Both the position numbers and the translations under genes were made by a program. A stretch of 33,899 nucleotides of DNA from an uncultured Duodenibacillus sp. (GTDB taxonomy: Bacteria > Pseudomonadota > Gammaproteobacteria > Burkholderiales > Burkholderiaceae_F): contig CALXQS010000022.1 of the NCBI GenBank assembly GCA_944390715.1, positions 1 through 33,899 on the forward strand. Direction: 5' to 3'. Shown in pieces: positions 9,018 through 17,011 of this stretch. Below the pieces are notes generated by a model. It was not told where the DNA came from. It saw only the letters and a list, made by a program, of their open reading frames with translations, and made no database searches. How positions within the stretch are numbered: the stretch's first letter is position 1; each line of letters begins with the position of its first letter.

Positions 9018-12000
9018 TTAGTAGGCCCAGCCCAGCGTCAGCCCGAAGTTTACGCCCGAGCTGTCGTCTCTGAAAAATTCCCCGCCGACATCAAGCCTGA
9101 GTCGGAAATTGTTCGGTACGGCGAGCAGCACTCCCGTCTGCACCATAAGCGCGTCGCGGTCTTGAAAGTACGATTGGCCGGAGAACGGGTGAGCTCCATA
9201 GCCAGCAAAGCACGCTTGCGTCCGATAGGCGTCATCGAGCAGCTCGTGGCGCCAGGCCGTCAGCAGTTCGACGGAGGCTCTCGAGCCTTGATCGTCCAAA
9301 TCGGCGCGCACGGCAGCTCGCAGGCCCGCTGAAACAATGAGCGAATCGTAAGTTTCTGCCTGCGCATGCAGGGCGGCAGCCCCTGCTCCGCTTTCCTTGA
9401 CCTCAGGGCGCTTGGCAAAGGCATATTCTGCCCATGCAATCGGCCCGAACAGTGCGGCAGCCTTCTCTGAGGTCTTTGCCCAGTCTTTTCCTGCAGCGAA
9501 AAATGCGCTGCCCGAGACCTGCGTCCAATCGCTTTTGAAGTTCGCCGCATATCCGGCAAAAGACGCTTCGCGCTGCATTTCTACGTCCTGCAGGCCCAGG
9601 CGAAGGCCGCTGGCGACATATGCCCCGTTCCAGTCCTGCGGCCCGTACAGAGCCTGCGCGCCGACAAAAGCTCCGCGGCTTTCAGACTCCGTGCTGCCTA
9701 AAGTCTCGACTTCGGTCTTGCGCTCTGAAGCAGCAAAGTGCGCCCCAAGCGTGAGTCCTTCCTGCACCGTGCGGTCAAACCCTGCCATCAGACCGATGCT
9801 CGTGATGCCTTGGCGGGAGTCTGTTCGAAATGGCTTGACCCAGAGAGCGTCCTGCTCAGTCCGATGCCGCAAGGCCTCAAGTCTGCCGCCGAGCATATGC
9901 GAGAGGATCGAGGCATTCAATTCGTTTTGTTCGATCAAGTCCGTTTGACCGGCTCTGGCATAGGCATCGGGTCCGAGCACGCGCAGTGCATTTGCGACGC
10001 TGCGGCCGTCGGCATCTGACCAATCGAGCACCGAAATCAATTGCTGCATGTCTTGGCCGCTCGTTTGGGCAATCGCTGCCAGAGCGCTTCCCACAGAGGC
10101 CTGCGTCGAGGTTTGCGCCCATTTGCTGTAGGCATTTGCAGCTCGATCGATTTCAATCACGGCGCCGGAGCCGAGCGCTGCATCGCCTGCATCGACCAAT
10201 GTCGCCGTCAGCGTTGGAGAATTCGTCTGAGCCGTGAGTCTGCTGAAATTTCCTTCGGTTTGGGCTGCCGTGAGCGCTTCGCTCTTGAGTGCGTACCGGC
10301 CGCTTTTGTAGAAGACATTTCTCTGCGGCATATAGCTCAGCGTACCGTCAAGCCGGGCGGTCCCCGTCACCGCAAGCGCAGCGTGACCGCCTTGTGCATC
10401 AAAGATGATCCCAAGCACGGCATGTTCGCCTTGCTCGTAGCTGCCGACAGTGAGGGTGTCGCCCCGCCAGCCCGGCAAAACCGTGCCGTTGTTGACGAGC
10501 TTGTTGTCGATGGCGCCGTCGCCCATGAGCGTGCCGGATCGGCGAACGACGACATTGCTGTTTTTGAGCACGCCTCCCGTTTCGTCCTCTCTTTTGGCAA
10601 CGGCCAGCACCCCGCCTTCAACAATCGTGGCGCCCGCATAGGTATTGGTGCCGCTCAGGATCAATGTGCCGCCGCCCGCTTTGAGCAGTCCAAGCTTTTG
10701 GTCTTTGAGCGCTGCGGCATTGCTGCTGAATGCTCCATCGGTTCGATATGCTGAGTGGTGGTAATCGTCATCCCACCTTCTCTCTGAAATATCGTTTGAA
10801 AACTCTGCGCTCAAACTCTTGGTGTCGAATGCTTCAATTGCGCCGTATTCATTAAGTTCGTCGACAAACACAACGTTGTCGGCAGCAAGCCGGTTGGCGT
10901 CAAGCCTTGCGATGCCGTGCACGGCTTTTCCGACGTCCAGAATGCCTTGACCGAAGACTTCTTCTTTGGTGAGCACTTCTATGGCAAAAGCCCCTTGTTC
11001 CAATGCCTGCAGGGCGTACCTGTCGCCGCCTATCCATGCTGAGGGATCCTGCTCAATTTGTTTTTGCAAAAGCTCGCGCAGGTCTTCAGCATTGTTGGCC
11101 TCGGCATTTAGATGAACTTCTTTGCCGTCAATCGTTGCTGATCCGCTCTCTTTGATTTTTTCGGCTTGTTGTTTGTCCTCGGCTATGATCACCAGACGCA
11201 CAGTTCCAAAGCGGCCTTGGTAGGGATTGAAGTCGTCGATGCTGTAGGCAACTGTGTATGACGGAGCTTCAAAATTCATGTTTGCCGTGGTGAGCACCGC
11301 ATCGGCCAGCTGTTTGCCGCTCATCCAGGGATAGGCTTGAGCAACCAGCGCCAGCGCTCCGCTCACGACAGGGGCTGCCATGCTGGTGCCGGAGTCGAGC
11401 ATGTAGCCGTTGGTGTCGGCTTTCAGCGAATAAATGTTGCTGCCGGGAGCCATTACCGTGAAGAGTTCGGATCCCTTGGCAAGGTTGGTAAACCATGGAA
11501 CAACGGCTTCTTTTACAAGAAGCGTTCCGTCTTCTTTTTTGACGATGCAGCCGTTGTTTGCGTTGATGGCTCCCACACTGATCCAGTTCGCAAGATTTCC
11601 TACGCCCAGAAACCTTGGCGTAACTGCTGAAAAGTTGGGCGCCATCTGCCCGTTGTTGCCGGCGGCAAAGACAAAAACGCTTTGAGGATGCGCTTGGGCG
11701 TACCGAGCAATATACGTTGTTTCCTGGTCCTGCAGCAGAATGTTTGAAATAAAGCTCTCGACGCTGACCTCATTGCCGCTCGCATCAAACGAGGCATTAT
11801 ACGTGGTGCTTGCCCAGCTGTTGTTGAAAATGCGCGCTTCGGGACAGGCCGCAAAATACTGCGGCAAATCGATGTGGTCGTAGTCGCCTAGTAACGCTCC
11901 CGCCCAAATGTCAGCGTCAAAAGCGACGCCGTGCATGCCGCTGTCGTCGCGCTTGGCTGCTGCAATGCCCGCCACGTGTGAGCCGTGCATGGTATTGCTG

Positions 12001-12284
12001 TCCCAGACCGGATCCACGGCTTGACCATTGACGTACAAAGGCATCGTCTCGGCTTTGCCGGCGAGCTCAGGATGATCGATGCGCACGGCGGTGTCGAGAA
12101 TGCCTATGGTCTGCCCTTTTCCTGTGTAGCCCAAGGCATAGGCATCAGAAGCGTTGATGACCTCAAGCGCTCCGCTTTCGTGGTACTCCTCGCCTTCGAA
12201 ATCAATGGGGACCGCCAAAGCTGGGCCTGCCAAAGAAAAAGCAGCTGCAACAGCAGCGGCCAGACCAGTGAAACGAGATGGCAT
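9018..12284 (-). CDS. Subtilisin-like (S8) serine protease autotransporter
   Basis: A 1088-residue type Va autotransporter. A Sec signal peptide ends near residue 24 (LAGPALA). The S8 protease passenger carries the catalytic triad D64 (GILDTAV), H100 (MHGSHVAG) and S301 (SGTSMAAPVVSG), with the oxyanion Asn N210 in FAAGNNG. A PATR-type repeat (GGGTLILSGTNTYAGAT) near residues 556-582 begins the beta-helical stalk. The last 280 or so residues form the outer-membrane barrel, ending in the aromatic LGWAY. All key residues are intact, so an active protease displayed at or released from the surface is expected, as for bacterial S8 autotransporters such as SphB1 or NalP. The ATG at 12284 follows AAGGAA with a suitable spacer. 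There is an acidic insertion (residues 360-420) after the catalytic Ser with KIKESGSATIDGKEVHLNAE. It appears monocistronic. Confidence 0.93.
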   Translation of the reverse strand: MPSRFTGLAAAVAAAFSLAGPALAVPIDFEGEEYHESGALEVINASDAYALGYTGKGQTIGILDTAVRIDHPELAGKAETMPLYVNGQAVDPVWDSNTMHGSHVAGIAAAKRDDSGMHGVAFDADIWAGALLGDYDHIDLPQYFAACPEARIFNNSWASTTYNASFDASGNEVSVESFISNILLQDQETTYIARYAQAHPQSVFVFAAGNNGQMAPNFSAVTPRFLGVGNLANWISVGAINANNGCIVKKEDGTLLVKEAVVPWFTNLAKGSELFTVMAPGSNIYSLKADTNGYMLDSGTSMAAPVVSGALALVAQAYPWMSGKQLADAVLTTANMNFEAPSYTVAYSIDDFNPYQGRFGTVRLVIIAEDKQQAEKIKESGSATIDGKEVHLNAEANNAEDLRELLQKQIEQDPSAWIGGDRYALQALEQGAFAIEVLTKEEVFGQGILDVGKAVHGIARLDANRLAADNVVFVDELNEYGAIEAFDTKSLSAEFSNDISERRWDDDYHHSAYRTDGAFSSNAAALKDQKLGLLKAGGGTLILSGTNTYAGATIVEGGVLAVAKREDETGGVLKNSNVVVRRSGTLMGDGAIDNKLVNNGTVLPGWRGDTLTVGSYEQGEHAVLGIIFDAQGGHAALAVTGTARLDGTLSYMPQRNVFYKSGRYALKSEALTAAQTEGNFSRLTAQTNSPTLTATLVDAGDAALGSGAVIEIDRAANAYSKWAQTSTQASVGSALAAIAQTSGQDMQQLISVLDWSDADGRSVANALRVLGPDAYARAGQTDLIEQNELNASILSHMLGGRLEALRHRTEQDALWVKPFRTDSRQGITSIGLMAGFDRTVQEGLTLGAHFAASERKTEVETLGSTESESRGAFVGAQALYGPQDWNGAYVASGLRLGLQDVEMQREASFAGYAANFKSDWTQVSGSAFFAAGKDWAKTSEKAAALFGPIAWAEYAFAKRPEVKESGAGAAALHAQAETYDSLIVSAGLRAAVRADLDDQGSRASVELLTAWRHELLDDAYRTQACFAGYGAHPFSGQSYFQDRDALMVQTGVLLAVPNNFRLRLDVGGEFFRDDSSGVNFGLTLGWAY

Positions 12285-12423
12285 GCGTGAATTCCTTGAA
12301 GTCTTAGTGCTTGCTTTCGATGTTTTCTATGAGCATGTCTTGCTTGCTCAGAGCTCCGACAGTGCGCCCAACGGACTGCCGCCAATGCATCGCGGCTAAG
12401 TTTTTAACAAGATGCCGCCATCC

Positions 12424-12447
12424 TTCCCTACGCTTATGCGTGAGGAA
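12424..12447. repeat. Imperfect inverted repeat between dehydrogenase and autotransporter genes
   Basis: TTCCCTACGC and GCGTGAGGAA flank a four-base centre (TTAT), with one mismatch and one G-T pair. It lies 97 bases after the dehydrogenase stop and 140 bases before the autotransporter start, both minus. It could be a weak hairpin or an operator. Otherwise the 12285-12543 spacer shows nothing clear to me. Confidence 0.3.
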
Positions 12448-12543
12448 TTGCGCGGCATGATGTTGAAAAATGTTTGGCCGAGGGCGCGAACTTGGGCTTT
12501 CCTTCCTTTTGCAGGGCAGGACCAATGCCGAGAAGTCGTTTGA

Positions 12544-13308
12544 TTAGCCGGCGACAAGTCCGCCGTCAATCAAATACAGCCCGCCGGTAATGAAGCTGGC
12601 TGAATCCGACGCTAAAAAGTAGATGAGTTCAGCAACTTCCGGGGCTTCTCCGACTCTGCCGAGAGGATAAAGATCTGCCTCTGCTTTCCAGTAGGCACTC
12701 GCGTCTCCATTGTGAGTAATGTCTGCAAATTTCTGGAACAGGTTGATCGCCAGCGGCGTGCGAATCGTTGCAGCGCAAACGGCATTGACGCGGACATTCT
12801 GCCGTCCAAGGTCAATGGCCAGGCTTTTTGTAATTTGCCCAAGCGCTCCCTTGGTGAGTCCATAGCCAAAACTATTGGCTTTTCCGATGTAGGATTGATC
12901 CGAAGCGTTGATAACCACCGAGCCTCCCCCTTTTCTCAAAATGCTCGGCACCGCAGCCTGCAACGTGCGGACTGTGCCTTTGATGTTGGTATCAATCATC
13001 AAATCAAGCTCTTCTTCACTAATCGTGAGCATCGTATTGCAGCGATGGATCCCGGCGTTGGCAACAACGCAATCTAATTCTCCGTACTTTTCAATTGCTG
13101 ACTGTACTGCGTTCTCGATGTCTTTGCGATTTCGGGTATTGCCTTCGATAAACAATGCTCCTGTTTCATCAGCAACAGATTGCCCATCCTTCACGTTGAT
13201 GTCCATAAAAGCAACGTTCCAGCCGCATTCTGCAAATTTACGGACACTGGCCGCCCCAATGCCCGTGGAGCCTCCGGTGATAAAAACAGTCTTTTTTTGA
13301 TTAAGCAT
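12544..13308 (-). CDS. Short-chain dehydrogenase/reductase (classical SDR)
   Basis: A 254-residue classical SDR. The cofactor motif TGGSTGIG is at residues 11-18, NAG at 84-86, and the catalytic residues are S136, Y149 and K153 (YGLTK), with the usual 13-residue Ser-Tyr spacing. Asp36 at the end of the second strand (FMDIN) suggests NAD(H) rather than NADP(H). The C-terminal TGGLYLIDGG is family-typical. The ATG at 13308 has a strong TGGAGG site; the frame is open 13 more codons upstream, without support. SDRs oxidise or reduce alcohols, sugars or 3-oxoacyl groups; the substrate cannot be inferred. It lies 200 bases downstream of the M20 peptidase on the same strand, separated by a hairpin at 13466-13496. 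Confidence 0.9.
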   Translation of the reverse strand: MLNQKKTVFITGGSTGIGAASVRKFAECGWNVAFMDINVKDGQSVADETGALFIEGNTRNRKDIENAVQSAIEKYGELDCVVANAGIHRCNTMLTISEEELDLMIDTNIKGTVRTLQAAVPSILRKGGGSVVINASDQSYIGKANSFGYGLTKGALGQITKSLAIDLGRQNVRVNAVCAATIRTPLAINLFQKFADITHNGDASAYWKAEADLYPLGRVGEAPEVAELIYFLASDSASFITGGLYLIDGGLVAG

Positions 13309-13465
13309 ATAAGTCCTCCATGCCAAGTGAAGCCGCAGAGTCAGCAATCACTCGCTTTTTTTCAAAGCTTCGAAGGCATTATGTTCCATCAAAGATACCA
13401 AAGACAACTGACCTTGCGGGTGCCCAGCTTTCTTAATGGGCCGTAGTTCGAAGGCGTTTTGAGAT

Positions 13466-13496
13466 CCTCGCCCGAATCAAGAAAATTCAGGCGAGG
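13466..13496. terminator. Hairpin between M20 peptidase and dehydrogenase
   Basis: A 7-bp stem (CCTCGCC with GGCGAGG) continues past one mismatch into GAAT/ATTC around a seven-base loop. It lies just after the M20 stop (minus). The T-rich stretch (TTTTCTTAATTATTTTTT) follows it on the plus strand, so as an intrinsic terminator it would work better for plus-strand transcription, where no gene is seen. For the minus strand it may only cause partial termination or protect mRNA ends. Confidence 0.45.
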
Positions 13497-13508
13497 AGGT
13501 TTTCTTAA

Positions 13509-14729
13509 TTATTTTTTAGAAGCCAAGAGTTCAAGCACTTTGAGGCTCAATTCAATGCGCGGCCGTGCGGTGGACAAGTCGGTCCATTCCTTTTCCGGGT
13601 CGTGCAGATTGCCACTGACCACGCCCATTGCACACACCACTGCGGCGCCTTGGGCGGCAAGCTTGTTGCCGTCCGAAGCGCCGCCGACAGCCAGCCATTG
13701 CGGCTTTGGCTGCCCGATCTGAGCAGCGGCCTTGTCAACAACGGCCATCAATTTTCTGGACCGTTCCGTTTCGGGCAATGCCGTGCCCAGACGATTGATG
13801 ACGAGCTCGCTCTTGACCCCGTCCATGAACCCCTTCTCGCACATGGCGCGAACTTCAGCAACGACCTTGTCGCGCGTGGCGTCGTTCGTGAAGCGGAAAT
13901 CGAAAGTCACTTCGGCTTCTGCAGCAATGGTGTTGACTGCAGTGCCGCCTTTCGTTACGTTGCCGTTGATCGTAGCGCCCGGATACTTCTTTTGAATCGC
14001 CGTGATCTGCGGAATGGCAAGCGCCATTGCATAAATGGCATTGCGGCCGTCCTGCGGATTGTTGCCGGAATGTGCAGCTCGGCCATGGAATTTGATGTTG
14101 AGACGAGTCGATCCTTTTCGTACCTTGACGAACCCGCCGCCTTTTACTTCGCCTCTCCCAGGCTCGTAAACCAAGGCAAGCGGCGTTTTCTTTCCCTGCT
14201 CTTCAAAGAATTTGAGCGTTGCAGGATTGCTCGTTTCTTCGCCTGGGTTGATGAGCACGGCTACATTAAGTTTGTCGGTGACGCTCTTAGGCAAGCTCTT
14301 GCAGATCCACCAGACTGCCAGCAAAGAGCTTTTGTCGTCGCCGACGCCGGCACCGTGTGCGATGGAACCTTTGAGAGTGAACGGATACTTTTGCGCGTAG
14401 CCTACTGGCTGAACGGTGTCGGCGTGCGCGCAAAGAACCACGTCATATTTGGATTGATCGGGCTTGGAGGTTGCAACCAGCGCATTGCCCCTCCCCGGAC
14501 ACGGATGCAGCGAGACCGTCCAGCCGATTGAACGAAATCTCTTCTCAAAAATGGAAATGATTTTGTTGACGCCTTCTTCGTGCCCGGTTTTTGAATCAAT
14601 GCTGACGAGCTCCTTGAGTTCAGCAATAAACTGATCCAATTTAAAGTCGCTGGAGGCAAAGACAGGCGAAATGCCAGAGGTGGCGCCAAGTGCAGCGGCG
14701 CTTGCAAGCATCTGTCGACGAGAGAGCAT
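13509..14729 (-). CDS. Tat-exported M20 family zinc peptidase (glutamate carboxypeptidase-like)
   Basis: A 406-residue M20 metallopeptidase. The N-terminus MLSRRQMLASAAALGATSG is a twin-arginine signal (SRRQML) with a likely cleavage near residue 26 (VFA-SSD), so the enzyme should be periplasmic and folded before export. The two-zinc site is readable: H102 and D104 in CAHADTV, D131 in GVGDDKSS, and the catalytic and ligand pair E164-E165 in NPGEETS; a late NLHDPEKEW supplies the last His. The dimerisation lid (about residues 200-310) includes FHGRAAHSGNNPQDGRNAI. This layout matches carboxypeptidase G2-type glutamate carboxypeptidases, which release C-terminal Glu from folates or peptides; the real substrate is unknown. 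The start has a strong TAGGAG site seven bases away. A structured leader precedes it. Confidence 0.92.
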   Translation of the reverse strand: MLSRRQMLASAAALGATSGISPVFASSDFKLDQFIAELKELVSIDSKTGHEEGVNKIISIFEKRFRSIGWTVSLHPCPGRGNALVATSKPDQSKYDVVLCAHADTVQPVGYAQKYPFTLKGSIAHGAGVGDDKSSLLAVWWICKSLPKSVTDKLNVAVLINPGEETSNPATLKFFEEQGKKTPLALVYEPGRGEVKGGGFVKVRKGSTRLNIKFHGRAAHSGNNPQDGRNAIYAMALAIPQITAIQKKYPGATINGNVTKGGTAVNTIAAEAEVTFDFRFTNDATRDKVVAEVRAMCEKGFMDGVKSELVINRLGTALPETERSRKLMAVVDKAAAQIGQPKPQWLAVGGASDGNKLAAQGAAVVCAMGVVSGNLHDPEKEWTDLSTARPRIELSLKVLELLASKK

Positions 14730-14756
14730 GCGAGTCTCCTACAAGTTGAGAACGAC

Positions 14757-14799
14757 AAACAGCAGCAGAACTCCTCCGTCTAGTGGAGTTGTGCTGTTT
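14757..14799 (-). promoter_or_regulatory. Structured 5' leader hairpin of the M20 peptidase gene
   Basis: An 8-bp outer stem (AAACAGCA 14757-14764 with TGCTGTTT 14792-14799) encloses a 6-bp inner stem (AACTCC with GGAGTT) and a ten-base loop. It ends about 27 bases before the start codon, just outside the Shine-Dalgarno region. There is no T-run, so it is not an intrinsic terminator. It may be an mRNA leader element or an operator. Confidence 0.45.
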
Positions 14800-14925
14800 G
14801 GCGGCGCTCCTGCACCTCTAAGCGCAAAGCTGCACGAGCTCCGCACCGAGGATGTTAACACCGTCTCAAAATGCAAAAGTCTTTGCAGGCTTGCTGCGGG
14901 ATCTCTTGCGGCATGTGATGCATTC

Positions 14926-14946
14926 TTTGGACGCCTAGCGTCCAAA
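14926..14946. repeat. Perfect 9+9 inverted repeat upstream of the M20 gene
   Basis: TTTGGACGC and GCGTCCAAA are separated by CTA. It lies 197 bases upstream of the M20 start and beyond the tRNA-Ser terminator. No T-run follows on either strand beyond the stem, so an operator is more likely than a terminator. Confidence 0.5.
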
Positions 14947-14977
14947 AATCCATGCCGCTGCAATTTGGAATGGATAC

Positions 14978-15010
14978 AAAAAACCTCGAAGGCCTATTGA
15001 ACCTTCGAGG
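14978..15010 (-). terminator. Rho-independent terminator of tRNA-Ser
   Basis: A 9-bp perfect stem (CCTCGAAGG 14984-14992 with CCTTCGAGG 15002-15010) and, on the minus strand, a run of six T immediately after (positions 14983-14978). It begins 12 bases after the tRNA 3' end. Confidence 0.88.
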
Positions 15011-15021
15011 CTTGAATTCTC

Positions 15022-15111
15022 TGGCGGAAGGGGAGGGATTCGAACCCTCGGTGCCCTATTGGACACGCCGCCTTTCCAGGGCGGTACATTCAACCACTCT
15101 GCCACCCTTCC
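15022..15111 (-). tRNA. tRNA-Ser (anticodon GGA)
   Basis: The reverse strand folds as a class II tRNA: acceptor GGAAGGG with CCCTTCC, discriminator G and an encoded CCA, T-loop GGTTCGAATCCC, a long variable arm typical of Ser (or Leu), and an anticodon stem-loop CCGCC-CTGGAAA-GGCGG with anticodon GGA. It reads UCC and UCU serine codons. Length is 90 bases including CCA. It has its own promoter at 15166-15194 and terminator at 14978-15010. Confidence 0.97.
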
Positions 15112-15165
15112 GCATCTGGTTTTCTTGAAGCTGCAGCAAACTGTTTTTTCTGCAACAGACTGCGC

Positions 15166-15194
15166 ATTGTATATAAGGAAAACTGCTTTGTAAA
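15166..15194 (-). promoter_or_regulatory. Sigma-70 promoter of tRNA-Ser
   Basis: On the minus strand, TTTACA (-35, five of six) and TACAAT (-10, five of six) are separated by exactly 17 bases. The bases right after the -10 are GCGC, a GC-rich discriminator as in stringently controlled stable-RNA promoters. It lies 55 bases before the mature tRNA, leaving a 5' leader for RNase P to remove. Confidence 0.72.
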
Positions 15195-15302
15195 GTCTTC
15201 TGCCAAAACGTGCGGAAAGTCGGTTTCAAACATGTTCAGCCAAATGCGTTTTTTGTGCTGATTTTTAAAAAAGAGCTTCAATCGTCTAAGTGATGTTTTG
15301 AA

Positions 15303-15329
15303 GCTGCCGCCCTGCTCTGCGGCGGCAGC
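15303..15329 (-). terminator. Hairpin after the DUF362 gene
   Basis: A 9-bp perfect GC-rich stem (GCTGCCGCC with GGCGGCAGC) and nine-base loop, 17 bases after the DUF362 stop. The following minus-strand bases are TTCAAAAC, not a good T-run, so it is a probable but imperfect terminator, or a 3' end stabiliser. Confidence 0.5.
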
Positions 15330-15346
15330 CATTCGGGTTTCAGCCT

Positions 15347-16237
15347 CTAGAGTTCAACGAGTTCGTACTCGCGGGAACCCATGCCGAGCTCGGCTGCGGC
15401 CTCAATCGTGTGAATGCCGTTGCGGCTTGTGACGCGCTCCATGAAGTGTTCGCGTCCTGGATCGTTGGACTTCATGACGAGATCAATGCACGCCTGGTCG
15501 ATGGCCACGGGATCAAGCGAAGCGAGCATGCCGATGTCCTTCATGCAGGGATCTTCGGCAACAACGCAGCAGTCGCAGTCTACCGAGAGATTCTTCATGA
15601 CGTTGATGAAGGCAATTTTGTTTTTGAAGTGCGCCGTAATGCTGGAGGCGGCATCGGCCATCGCCTCTGGGAACGCGACGCTGTCGGCGTGGTACTTCCA
15701 GGTCTCGTAGCGGTCGTCAGAGATGCCTCCAGAGTGAATCAGCGCCTTGCCCGCGCGTGAGGCGCAGCCGATGGCAAGCTGCTTGAGGGCTCCGCCGTAG
15801 CCGCCCATCGGATGTCCTTTGAAGTGCGCAAGAACAAGCATGGAGTCGTAATTGACGATGTTTTTGCCGACGTGGTTTTCTTTCAAAATCTTGCCGTTCG
15901 GCACGGGCCAAACCAAATCGGGGCCGTCTGCATCCATGAGGTCGACATCGAAATACTTCGTCCAGCCGTGCTCTTCGAAAAGCTTCAAGTGAGACTCGGT
16001 ATGATCGCGCACGCCTCCGAAAGCGTCGCCGTAGGCCGTGTTGCACTCAACGATCGTGCCGCGAACCGCGTCGACCATCGGCTTCCAAAATTCGGGTCTG
16101 AGAAAATTTTGATTGCCCTTTTCGCCCGAATGCACTTTGACGGCGACCTTGCCGACTAAAGTGACGCCCAAAGCGTTGTAGAGCTCAACAACTTTTTCGG
16201 GCGTGATTGTTGAGGTAAAGAAAACCTTTGACGACAT
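15347..16237 (-). CDS. DUF362-family putative Fe-S protein
   Basis: A 296-residue protein of the DUF362 family (function unproven; often annotated 'uncharacterised Fe-S centre protein'). Typical segments are VGKVAVKVHSGEKGN near residues 28-42, NTAYGDAFGGVRDHTESHLK at 66-85, HFKGHPMGGYGGALKQLAIG at 138-157, and the cysteine cluster DCDCCVVAEDPC (C221, C223, C224, C231), followed by DIGMLASLDPVAIDQACIDLV. These cysteines are candidate cluster ligands. The two-[4Fe-4S] ferredoxin insertion seen in some DUF362 proteins is absent. There is no signal peptide, so it is cytoplasmic. The ATG at 16237 has a perfect AAGGAG site; the frame's 43-codon upstream extension has none. It stands alone, divergent from the acetyltransferase. 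Confidence 0.88.
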   Translation of the reverse strand: MSSKVFFTSTITPEKVVELYNALGVTLVGKVAVKVHSGEKGNQNFLRPEFWKPMVDAVRGTIVECNTAYGDAFGGVRDHTESHLKLFEEHGWTKYFDVDLMDADGPDLVWPVPNGKILKENHVGKNIVNYDSMLVLAHFKGHPMGGYGGALKQLAIGCASRAGKALIHSGGISDDRYETWKYHADSVAFPEAMADAASSITAHFKNKIAFINVMKNLSVDCDCCVVAEDPCMKDIGMLASLDPVAIDQACIDLVMKSNDPGREHFMERVTSRNGIHTIEAAAELGMGSREYELVEL

Positions 16238-16489
16238 GATGCGCTCCTTCGATGAATTCCCAAAAAGCAAGCGGCATTTTGCTGCTCTTGAAGTGGGATT
16301 TTCAAACAAGCTCTTGTCTGCGTCAACAGATTTTGACGCATTTGCCGCCGTTTGCCGGCGCCGCATTCTTTTTTCGATGAACCATGCGTTAAGCTATTGC
16401 ACCGATCTTCTTCCTGCTTGGCGCCTCTGACAATGACGCAGAGTGAAAAGCCCGCCGCTGCAGGGTCTGAAAATACGAGGAAGCCTTTC

Positions 16490-17011
16490 ATGCACTACGA
16501 CATCGTCCCTGCCCGCATCGAAGACTGCGCCGTCATTTCCGAGCTGATTCATGCGCTGGCGCAGTTCGAAAAGCTTGCCGATCAATGCGAAGCAACGCCT
16601 GAGAAAATTCGCCTGGCGCTGTTTGGCGCAGCGCCTGCGGCGCACTGCCTTCTTGCATGGGAAGTTGACGAAGAGCTGCAGACGAGAAAGCCGGCGGCCT
16701 TTGCCTTGTACTTTTTCAACTTTTCGACCTTCGTGGCCAAAAAGGGTCTATATCTCGAAGATCTCTTTGTTGTGCCGCAGGCGCGAGGAAAAGGCTTGGG
16801 CACGCGGATGATTGAGCGTTTGGGGGAAATCGCCCGCAAAGAAAACTGCGGGCGGTTTGAGTGGGTCGTGCTTGACTGGAATGCGTCTGCTCAGAATTTC
16901 TACCGCAAGCTTGGCGCGCGCATTCTCAAAGACTGGTGGATCTGCAGGCTGGACGAAAGTGCTCTTGAAGACCTGGCGCAGAAGCGCGCAGACAAAACTG
17001 CTGAAGTCTAA
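16490..17011 (+). CDS. GNAT acetyltransferase of the SSAT (spermidine/thialysine) type
   Basis: A 173-residue GNAT N-acetyltransferase. Motif A, VVPQARGKGLGTRM (residues 94-107), binds acetyl-CoA through R99-G-K-G-L-G104. The block YLEDLFV...CGRFEWVVLDWN...NFYRKLGA is the SSAT/thialysine-acetyltransferase pattern; family members acetylate polyamines or lysine analogues in the cytoplasm. Its substrate is not shown by sequence alone. The ATG at 16490 follows GAGGAA at a good distance; other in-frame ATGs at 16352 and 16433 lack it. Its stop codon overlaps the end of the convergent cyclophilin-like gene by four bases. Confidence 0.9.
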   Translation: MHYDIVPARIEDCAVISELIHALAQFEKLADQCEATPEKIRLALFGAAPAAHCLLAWEVDEELQTRKPAAFALYFFNFSTFVAKKGLYLEDLFVVPQARGKGLGTRMIERLGEIARKENCGRFEWVVLDWNASAQNFYRKLGARILKDWWICRLDESALEDLAQKRADKTAEV

